Assembly: GCA_033398695.1 (NCBI GenBank)
Contig: CM065801.1
Span: 108,307,170 to 108,371,169 of the forward strand
Length of the DNA stretch: 64,000 bases
Direction of reading: 5' to 3'
Source: Orobanche coerulescens
Taxonomy: Eukaryota; Streptophyta; Magnoliopsida; Lamiales; Orobanchaceae
The position numbers and the translations under genes are program-made. Below are positions 55,826 through 64,000 of this stretch, piece after piece. The notes below the pieces were generated by a model, which was given only the letters and a program-made list of their open reading frames with translations, did not search any database and was not told the DNA's origin. The first letter of the stretch is position 1. Each line of letters opens with the position of its first letter.

Positions 55826-56761
55826 GTTACCAGTTGTGGTTTTCATCTTGAGGATGACGTCGATGTTATCGTTAATTGTGATATTGTCCGGAGTATCACA
55901 ATGCTTTGTGCTCGGGGTTGAGAGACATTGTATATCGAGTCTTGGTGCTTGGCTAGAATGGCATAGGATTAATGTGTTATGTGTAATGTGTCCTTGTAAG
56001 TGATTTGAAGTGGATGATCGGGTCGTGGACCCTGTGTTTTGTGACCGGAATGGTTGGGTCGTGGACCCCGTGTTTTGTTAAACGGATTTGTATTTTGAAA
56101 AATGAACTTTGGGGCTGTGACCCTAAATGGCTTTCGAGGAACTTTAGAATTTTTCAATTTCTAACGTTTTTAAAACTCCCGAGATTTGGAAATGTTTTCA
56201 AAGTGCTTACTTACTTCGTTTCTACTTTCAAGACTTGAACTATTTTTTTTAACTAAATATACCTCGGGAAGTATGTCGTTGTATTCTCGGAATGTGTTGT
56301 GTATGGCTCGTATTTGCACTTTATACTTGCACTAGCGAAACAGTGGAGTTTTGCTAACCCCCGAGTAATCGGGGGGTGGATATCTGTATTGTGTCCAGGT
56401 ACATGCAGGTTGTCGGGAGCAAGACACTGGATCGGCACGAGGGATGATGAAAGACGAATGATACTAATCACACGAAGGCCAGTTTTGACTTCAGTTAGTC
56501 GGAGTCCATTGTATTGTCTTTTCCGCTGTCTTATTGTTCGTCGTTGCAAGTATTTTACCCTTGCATGTGTATGAGTCTGGATGAGTTTATGTATTTTGAT
56601 TTGTAAGTCAGTGATGGAAGACCAAATCGGTCTATTGATTCGTTATTTTGATTCATCAGTATGTAATGTAATGTGTTGTGTTGATGTCTAGCCTGGTGGA
56701 TCCTCACGGAGAGGGTCTGCGGCGTGTAATACTCCCGTTTGATCTGGGGGTGTTACATTTA

Positions 56762-56773
56762 TGGTATCGGAGC
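56762..56773 (+). other. Primer-binding site of element F
   Basis: tggtatcggagc four bases after the F LTR. Only about 15 further bases of F remain before element G starts. Confidence 0.75.
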
Positions 56774-56788
56774 TTAGGTTGCGGAAAC

Positions 56789-59205
56789 TGTAACACCCCA
56801 AACTAGGCGGATATTACAGTGCCGTGGACCCCCGACTGGGACCCACCAGGCGAATGAAAATGAATGAATTACACAGGTAAATGTAGTACCGAACCACATT
56901 ACAACATCAATTACTCCGACGAGGAGTTTTATACAACACACCCAGGATAAAATAGAATACATGTGTATTTTATGTGACGATAAAATACACAACACTGAAT
57001 GAAATGAGCATTCAAACGGAATGTCTGCAGCGGAATAAATAAAGGAAACACAAATGGTGAATAAATGGTGAGCAATGGGGCCCCCTACTAGTATCACTGG
57101 ACTCCTCGCCGTCACCGTGCTCTCCCGTGCTTTAGCCTTGCCATGACACGAAAAACAATATCCCCAACGGAATGATTTACTGAACAACAATCCTCAAGGG
57201 TTGAAAATACACAATCATGATATATACGAAATTATGAATTATTCTCCAAAACATACGCAATCAAACATGCTATATGAATCGACTAATCGAAGACGGCTCA
57301 AAGGAATGGCGCCACACTACGCCCGGGATGGAAATGTGTCCGTGCACAAGCCACCAACGATCAAACACGCGTGGTCTTGTACCTAATCAGTCTCACGAGC
57401 AATCGACTCGTGTGCACAGTCCAATGTGAGGCCTCCAACCAACACACGACTATAATGTGCCCGACATGAAAATCCTACACATACCAACCGGCACGCCAGT
57501 ATGACCCGGAATGCCACAATATGACAAAAGTGACAATGAAAATGAATAATGACTCACCAAGATTGAATGATGGTGAAATGAATGATAGCTCAATGAAATG
57601 ATCGAAACCGTCGTTCCTTATGACTGAGGTGATTAATTGACAATGACGAGTTTTGATACGATTAATACAATGATGAATGAGTTATGATTATGAATGAACA
57701 ACGACAAAAGGAATGAATATCCTTTTAACCGAGTAAGAATTAACTTACACAATACCGATGATGAATGTCCGTCCACGAACAACGTCCTAAATGAAATATC
57801 GGTCGCTTGAACAACCTTGAACAACATTAATTACCAACAATCGATCAATACGAATCAAATATGATCCTAACCGACCCAAACGTCGACACAACAATATTCA
57901 AACCCGAATATATGAAACCAACTCCAAGATGAGTATTTCAAACCATCAAAACACTTTCAATGATATCAATAATCCATTAGGAATCCATAATTCATAATTA
58001 CAACAACTTCAATCGGAAAATCCCCAATTAACGAAGTCAACCCCAAGGGTTCTTGAAATAATTCGAAAATAACCGTTTAAATCCGTAGGAATATGTTTAT
58101 TCAAGTTAGATAATCCATTACTATGATATTCCAATGATAATCAAGCTTACGAAGAAATCGGAAGGAAAACCCCAAAATCCAAATTCTAGATCCAAGAGAT
58201 TAATACCTTGATCCGATGTGATGAAGATGATGAAATGATGATCAATCCGAAAGATGAGCTTGAAGATGATGATTGATGACTACACCTCGAAGAATCCTCT
58301 ACGATTCGCTCCAAAACGTCCAAAACCAACGAAAGAATGAAATGGGATGAAAAATGACGAACTCTGACTAAACTGTCCAATTTATACTCATTCCAGGTTA
58401 GCGTGCGCTAGCCCTTGTACATAGCGTGCGCTAACGAGCAATTTGGGAAGTCAAGTAACCACTCTCCGAACACGGTAGCTCGCGCTACGTACATATTTGT
58501 AGAGTGCGCTACGGACAAACTACTAGCGTGCGCTAATATCCATTGTTAGCGTGCGCTAGCGAAATATTCGACGCCCGATCGGAGTCGAGAAAACCGTCGC
58601 CCTCGGATCTGTCCTCGAGAGCGTGCGCTACTACCATTGCTTAGCGTGCGCTAAATTATCAGTTGCGTACGCTACCTTCAACACCTCGCGTACGCTATGA
58701 ATGAATTGATGCGATCCGGTAGCCACCGGACTCAACCCGATCCGCCCCTAGCGCGCGCTACTCCACACATATAGCGTGCGCTACTACCACCCGTTAGCGC
58801 GCGCTACTTACCACTCGTAGCGTGCGCTACAAATATTCTCACTGCAGTCCGGTGCCTTACGGGCTGCGGCCCAATAACCTTAGCGTGCGCTAAAGCCGAG
58901 CGGTAGCGTGCGCTACCTATACCCAATTAGCGTACGCTAAAAGGGGTATGTAGCGTGCGCTACTCCTCAAGCACAGCTTGCAACGAAAATGACAATGATG
59001 ATAAACACGGCACGAAACTCCAATGAGACTAGTGATGAATTACGATTGATACACGATACAATTACTCTGAATGATGAATACCATGACTGAAAATGAGTGA
59101 CAAATGATCAATAATGAGTGAAATTACTGAGTATCAATTACTAAATGATAATTACTGAGTGATAAATACTGAATGATAATTACTGAGTTACAACCGGGTA
59201 TTACA
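56789..59205 (-). repeat. Element G 3' LTR
   Basis: Minus-strand termini tgtaataccc and tttggggtgttaca. Terminal hairpin 56824-56846 (arms gtgggtccc and ggggtccac). Donor-like motifs on the minus strand: caaggtattaa (about 58205) and tgtaagttaattctt (about 57745). TATA box gagtataaatt at 58379-58389. Palindrome array 58396-58963. Confidence 0.85.
58396..58963. promoter_or_regulatory. Palindrome array tagcgtgcgcta, G LTR
   Basis: About 18 copies of tagcgYRcgcta: mostly central gtgc, some gcgc (58747, 58794) and gtac (58664, 58686, 58926). Flanking bases often extend the symmetry (ttag...ctaa). It is the longest array in the window and lies upstream of the minus-strand TATA box. Confidence 0.82.
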
Positions 59206-59221
59206 TACACCCCCCCTTAAA

Positions 59222-60425
59222 AGAGTTTCGTCCCCGAAACTAAGGGTCAAACAACTCGGGATAACTCTCCCATACTATCCTCGGTTTCCCAAGTAGCCTC
59301 TTCGACTCAGTGTCTAGACCATCGAATTTTAACCAAAGGAATCGTCTTATTCCTCAACTGTTTGATTCGCCGCTCTAAAACTCGTATAGACGCTCCTCAT
59401 ATGAATGATCGTCGGCGATCTCGATTCGTCGGCCGAAGTATGTGACTCGGGTCGGCAACATACTTCCGCAATCGAGAGACATGAAACACATTATGAATTC
59501 AGCTCAACGCCGGAGGTAAAGCCAACCGATAAGCTAACTCGCCTACTCGATCCAAAATCTCAAGCGGTCAATGAATCTCGGACTCAACTTTCCCTCTTCC
59601 CAAAGCGGAAGATACCACGACTCGGGGATACCTTGACCAACACATGGTCACCGGCCTCGAACTCTAATGGTCGGCACGGTTATCTGCATATGATTTGCCG
59701 ACTCGAGCGGTCAACAAACGACTCGATCAAAGCTACCTTCTCACGGGCGGCTATAAGCATATCGGGCTCGGTGCCGATTGATTCGATAAGTCGTCCCAAC
59801 ACAATGGAGATCGACAACGACGACCATACAAGGCCTCGTAAGGTGCCATCTTGATCGAAGCATGCCAACTATTATTATACGTGAACTCGATCAATGGTAG
59901 TTGGGCTTCCCAATCGTCTTTCCAATCGAGGACGCATGCCCTCAACATGTCCTCTAATGTCCGAATGGTCCTCTCGATTGCCGTCGGTGACCGAGGGTGA
60001 AAAGCGATCGAAATTAAGCCGAGTTCCCATAGCGCGATGAACGATTTCCAAAGTGCGACACAAACCGTCCGTCACGATCGGAAACGATACTTTTAGAGTA
60101 CCGTGCGATCGACTATCTCTTTAATGAACAACTGGGCAAGTCTCTCGGGACCCCACGTATCCTTGATCTCAAGGAAATGAGCTGATTTGGTTAAGCGGTC
60201 CACGATCACCGGATCGTGTTCATGCCACGACGACTCGTCGGCAAACTCGTGATGAAATCCATAGAAATGTCTTCCCACTTCCACTCGGGAATAGGAAGAG
60301 GTTTCACATACCCGCTGGCCGATGTTCAATCTTGACTTGTTGTGAGTTAAGCATCTCGAAACAAATTCTGCGACTTCTCGCTTCATATTACTCCACCGGT
60401 AATTTTGTTTCAAGTCCTTGTACAT
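59222..60425 (-). pseudogene. Element G integrase and chromodomain-like tail
   Basis: Minus strand, several frames. It shows the HHCC-region remnant (MYKDLKQNYRWSNMKREVAE), DRLTKSAHFLEIKDTWGPER, IEFTYNNSWHASIKMAPYEA and YGRRCRSPLCW. Near 59300-59360 comes NKTIPLVKIRWSRH, a TGA, and VEEATWETEDS, the chromodomain-type end with an internal stop. The segment with the catalytic aspartate and glutamate (about 59950-60090) is heavily indel-damaged. Same family as the integrase of A. Inactive as read. Confidence 0.8.
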
Positions 60426-60486
60426 CTTACTAGACCCGGATGCACGAGAATAAGGGTAGCATGAGCTTCTTTCAAAATCGAGTTTT

Positions 60487-61140
60487 TCAACTCGTCATTC
60501 GCGATACGCACAACCGATTCTTAAACCTCAAAAGTCCATCCTCGTGGACCACAAATCCAGGGGCTTTCCCCTGAGCCACATCCTCTCGGATGCGCAACAA
60601 TGATGGGTCCGAACCCTGATTCTCTCGGATTGCATCCTCAAGAGATGATGAAATCTCTAACATACAAAGTTGTCCCTGAACTCGCTGAAGCCAGACCTCG
60701 ATCTCGGGTCTAAGGAATTCCTGCTGAAGCTCCTTCTGAATTGTTAAACGGGCAAGCATCTGCTCCTGAACGGACTTACGACTCAAGGCGTCGGCGACAA
60801 CATTCGCCTTGCCCGGGTGGTAAAGGATCTCGATATCATAATCTTTGATTAATTCCAACCACCGTCTCTGGCGCATATTTAACTCCTTCTGAGTAAATAT
60901 ATACTTTAAGCTCTTATGATCGGTGAATATCGGCGATGTAACGCCATAAAGATAATGACGCCAAATCTTCAGCGAACACCACGGTGCTAACTCCAGGTCG
61001 TGGGTCGGATAATTAACCTCGTAAGGCCTCAATTGCCGTGAAGCATAGGCAATAACTTTCCCGTTCTGCATGAGCACACATCCGAGACCCTGTCCGGACG
61101 CATCACTATAGACCACAAATCCTTCCGTCCCCTGCGGCAA
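60487..61140 (-). pseudogene. Element G RNase H and linker
   Basis: Open 217-codon minus-strand frame with the RNase H start [34 protein letters not shown], a small lesion at [26 protein letters not shown] and [14 protein letters not shown]. All four acidic catalytic positions look present. RNase H removes the RNA strand during reverse transcription. It continues into the RNase H-integrase linker and then loses frame. Confidence 0.85.
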
Positions 61141-61178
61141 GGAAATGCAGTCTTGACATTAACCGACTCTTGAGTTCC

Positions 61179-62036
61179 TCAAAACTCCGGCCGACACGTG
61201 TCGGACCACGTGTATTTCTTATCCTTTCGCAAAAGGTTCGTCAATGGTTGAGCAATTTTGGAAAATCCTTCCACAAATCGCCGATAATAACCCGCTAGTC
61301 CGAGGAAACTCCGGATTTCCTTAACATTCTTCGGAGGTAACCAATCTCGAATAGCCTCCGTCTTCTGAGGGTCGACACGAACTCCGTCTGATGAGATTAC
61401 ATGTCCGAGAAAAGTCACTTCGGACATCCAGAACTCACATTTGGAAAACTTTCCAAACAGTTGCTCTCGTCTCAACACGTCGAGAACCTGATGAAGATGA
61501 ACCTCGTGATCCTCTCGGTTACGAGAATAAATCAAAATGTCATCGATGAAGACAACAACAAACCGATCCAAAAAGTCGATGAAGACCCGATTCATTAACT
61601 CCATGAATACCGCAGGTGCATTAGTCAATCCGAACGGCATAACCACAAACTCATAATGACCATAGCGTGTTCGAAACGCCGTCCTCGCGATATCCGACTC
61701 TCGAATCCGCAACTGATGATATCCAGATCTTAAGTCGATCTTGGAAATCTTGAAGCTCCTCGAAGTTGATCTAAGAGATCATCAATACGGGTAAGGGATA
61801 CTTATTCTTGATCGTCACCTGTTCAACTCCCGATAATCAATACATAAGCGGAATGAACCATCCTTCTTCTTGACAAATAACACGGGTGCTCCCCACTGGG
61901 ACGCACTCGGTCGAATATAACCCTTCTCGAACAACTCCTCAAGTTGGTTCTTTAGTTCTGCATTTCGGTCGGGGCCATCCAGACGGTGCCTTCGATATCG
62001 GGACGTACTGTGCTCCAACTCAATCGTGAATTCCAC
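61179..62036 (-). pseudogene. Element G reverse transcriptase
   Basis: The N-terminal part (61815-62036) has [20 protein letters not shown] and [12 protein letters not shown] damaged gap (61713-61814) removes the IDDLFDQL...[11 protein letters not shown] segment from frame. The second part (61179-61712) has [20 protein letters not shown] and the catalytic [10 protein letters not shown], then thumb/connection [20 protein letters not shown]. Unlike A, the YRELN motif is kept. Frameshifts make it inactive as read. Confidence 0.85.
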
Positions 62037-62099
62037 ATCCCTCGTGGAGGCAAACCGAGTAACTCGTCTGGAAAAACATCGGCATATTCCCTCACCACC

Positions 62100-62560
62100 G
62101 AATATCCGTTAACATCACCGATGATTTCTCGGTTTTGGCCATAAAGCACCAATAACCGACACATCCTGATTGAGTAACCTTCTTGCTTTCATCAAATTAA
62201 TGACTTTGCGAGTAATGGGATTACCTCCTGAAACACATATTCAACTCCATCGTCGAAATGATAGTGATCAAACGCTTTCGGACACTAATGATGGCATCAT
62301 GACGATCCATCCAATCAATACCCAAGATGATGTCGCCCTCGGTAAATCTACTACGATTAGGTCCCGCCATACACGACCATGGCCGAATCGGACAATTCTG
62401 AATCTCACGGTTACCGATAATGCGTCTACCATCGGGTAGGCCAATGACATATGGCTCACAACTAGTAGCACTACCTGCACGTAGTCTACTCAAACATGAC
62501 TCGAAATGAATGAATGAGATGCACCAAGATCAAAAAGAGTGCACACAGTTGAGATAGAAT
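62100..62560 (-). pseudogene. Element G aspartic protease
   Basis: Minus-strand reading gives LFDLGASHSFIS at about 62497-62535, where the catalytic D-(S/T)-G of retroelement proteases is D-L-G. A stop follows after SHV. The frame 62221-62493 then gives CEPYVIGLPDGRRIIGNREI and GDIILGIDWMDRHDAIISV, matching the protease of A. The active-site change plus the stop imply no activity. Confidence 0.75.
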
Positions 62561-62779
62561 ATCGAGTGTACCGAGATCATCCGGCCTCGGGATCATCGGT
62601 CTTCTTCATCTCATAAATTCGGGCTTGGCCCCGAACCGGATGCTCCGTCGATAGCTCTTGGCTCCGCCTTTAGCTCTGTCGTCTTGAACGACGCCGAGTG
62701 AGTGGCCCGATTCGCACCCTGAATGACACGGGGCTTGAGATGCCGCGGAGTGGGTTTAGAGTCCCTACGGCAAAACGGG

Positions 62780-63884
62780 CCCTATGCCCGGCAATCCCAC
62801 AGCTTGTGGCACGTGATGACGCTTCGGACACTTGGTGCTGAAATGACCTGTTCTTCACAGCTTGAAACAAGTGATGGCCGAACCGCCGCCGCGACCGAGA
62901 TTCCGCGGGTTTAGACGCGGGGAGGTCGCTCGTAAAGTAGAGCCCGCCCGCGGTTTCTTGAAAGTGGCACGACTCCGTCGACTGACACGGTTCTTGGACT
63001 TCTTGCTAGCGACGAAGGTTGCCGCTTAGCAATTTCCTTAGCCGTAAGCTCGTAAGTGAGAGCTTTCTCAACGAACTCGGCAGTGGTGCGCTTATGATTA
63101 AGCAAATCAAGTCTCATACGGGGTTTCACCTCTTCTTTGAAATACTTGATCTTGTCCGCTCCGAGTGAATGATAGATGAGGCGAACGGAAGAAGTTCTGA
63201 AATTTTTCGGCGATGGCGAGAACGTCATCATCCGCCGAAAGGTCGGGAGTGAGTAATTCCGACAACTTGGCCTCCCCGAGTGGGGCCGGATAGTACCTCT
63301 CCATCATGAGAGTCTTGAATCGATCCCAAGTACATGTTCCGTCGTGGGTCTCAACGATAACCACCATGAATGAGCGCTACCGAGATAGTAAGCCGCAATC
63401 GAAACTTTATGCCCTTCGGGCAATCCACCATAGCAAATAACTTCTCAAAATGCTCAAGCCTGAACAATATCCGCCGCCGATGAGCCCTCAAAAGTAGGTG
63501 GTCGCGCGAGAGATATCGCTAATGATATTGCTCACGTCCCTCTCTTGCCTCCGAGGTGGCGGCGGAGGAGCTGCCGATTCCGATTGACGAGTTATGCATC
63601 GTCTCCATCAACTGAGCCATCTGGGTCATTTGGGCCATCATGCCCTGCATAAATGCGAGTGGGTCGACCCGAACACCCTCTGACTGAGCCGTGTCCCGGG
63701 TACGACTCCCTGACAGTGAATGATCGAGTCCAGGTGAGTGAGTGGAAGCGTCGCTGCTCGATGAGTTAGCATTATTTCGGGCATTTGCACGGGTATTCGC
63801 ACGAGTTCTCGGGATTCGGCCCGCTCCACGGCCTCGTCCTCCACGTCCTCTGCCAGCCCTTTCCATACTGAAGTGGAAAGTCAT
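62780..63884 (-). pseudogene. Element G gag
   Basis: Starts at 63884, or better at the internal Met of MERAGRGRGGRGRGAGR (63866), an RG-rich opening like A and B. A Met-rich stretch follows (MQGMMAQMTQMAQLMETM). After frameshifts come the capsid domain (TWDRFKTLMMERYYPAPLGEAK, 63107-63367) and KEEVKPRMRLDLLNHKRTTA (62911-63231). The zinc knuckle near 62840-62880 (CFKL..TGHFSTKC) has lost its second cysteine. At least three frame changes; non-functional. Confidence 0.75.
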
Positions 63885-64000
63885 ATGATGGTTATATATC
63901 TCGCATGAGTATCACATTATGATTATATTATGAAATGATGAAAATGAGCATACGCGCTCAAATACAGCGATTACATGAATGATTAACTGCGGTGACGTGA

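Larger units (their letters stand above)
53936..56757 (+). repeat. Element F 5' LTR (Gypsy)
   Basis: 2822 bp, starts tgtaatacccggttgtaa and ends gggggtgttaca. Palindrome array 54295-54495, presumed TATA box ttatttaa (54503-54510), GC-type donor-like aaagcaagtttt (about 54669), possible acceptor tcttcag (55026-55032), donor-like gaggaaagtatc (about 55100), tandem cassettes 55605-55825, terminal hairpin 56696-56720. The start resembles LTR G, so F and G are related. Confidence 0.85.
56789..64000 (-). mobile_element. Element G: minus-strand Tekay/Del-like Gypsy element, 5' end outside window
   Basis: The 3' LTR is 56789-59205 (2417 bp), preceded on the minus strand by a PPT (about 59206-59218, ttttaagggggggtgta) and a gag-pol region running to about 63884. 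The 5' LTR lies beyond the window. Inserted directly behind the PBS of F; the preceding 5 bases are gaaac, so the duplicate should be gaaac on the far side. gag-pol is related to A but damaged in most domains. Confidence 0.85.

Noticed and set aside
58396..58963. CRISPR-like array of short palindromic repeats with spacers
   Set aside because: Repeats are about 12 bp, spacers vary widely in length, there are no cas genes, and the sequence is plant retrotransposon LTR.
59405..59854. 149-codon plus-strand ORF
   Set aside because: Shadow of the minus-strand integrase of element G.

Overview
The window is plant nuclear DNA from a repeat-dense, probably heterochromatic region of an angiosperm. The case rests on Ty3/Gypsy chromovirus gag-pol of Tekay/Del type, Copia LTRs including a SIRE-type one, two CACTA transposons, plant L1-type and RTE-type LINE remnants, and initiator-Met-tRNA primer-binding sites. 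I see no intact host gene, no rRNA or tRNA gene and no bacterial feature. The only host-gene sequences are broken fragments carried inside a CACTA transposon. I do not assign a species.

Layout. 1-5615: Copia-type LTR remnants on the minus strand and two copies of a Gypsy LTR tail. 5616-7759: AT-rich DNA with a Helitron-like 3' terminus. 7760-36703: a four-level nest. Gypsy element A (+, TSD atata) has element B (+, 8993-29141, TSD gctag) in its 5' LTR; B has element C (-, 12025-23197, TSD gatgc) in its 5' LTR; C has SIRE-type element D (12139-14476, TSD aaaca) in its 3' LTR. A retains degenerate gag-pol. B and C have about 3-kb LTRs and keep only gag zinc-knuckle remnants, so they look non-autonomous. 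36704-40028: a 5'-truncated RTE LINE with a 19-bp TSD, then two tandem-repeat blocks. 40029-44832: a third Copia LTR copy split by a 4.2-kb CACTA element that carries pieces of an NRAMP metal-transporter gene and a HOP/STI1 co-chaperone gene. 44833-64000: a second nest. A CACTA transposase gene is cut by Gypsy LTR E, which holds an L1-type LINE. Directly after E's primer-binding site come a C-like LTR start, element F, and element G (-), whose gag-pol runs off the right edge.

The most interesting signal is regulatory. All six Gypsy LTR families (A, B, C, E, F, G) carry an array of a short CpG-rich palindrome just upstream of the presumed TATA box. The palindrome is gtgccgcggcac in A, B and C, ttacgtacgtaa in E, cacggccgtg in F and tagcgtgcgcta in G. 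The same LTRs share a hairpin with a five-base loop near the LTR end, whose stem changes by mostly compensatory or wobble substitutions, and splice-donor-like motifs at matching places. I infer a common promoter and leader architecture in which the palindrome is swapped between lineages.

Nearly every long open frame in the palindrome arrays, tandem repeats and GT-rich DNA is spurious. Several frame breaks in the elements may reflect small indels, some possibly from sequencing.
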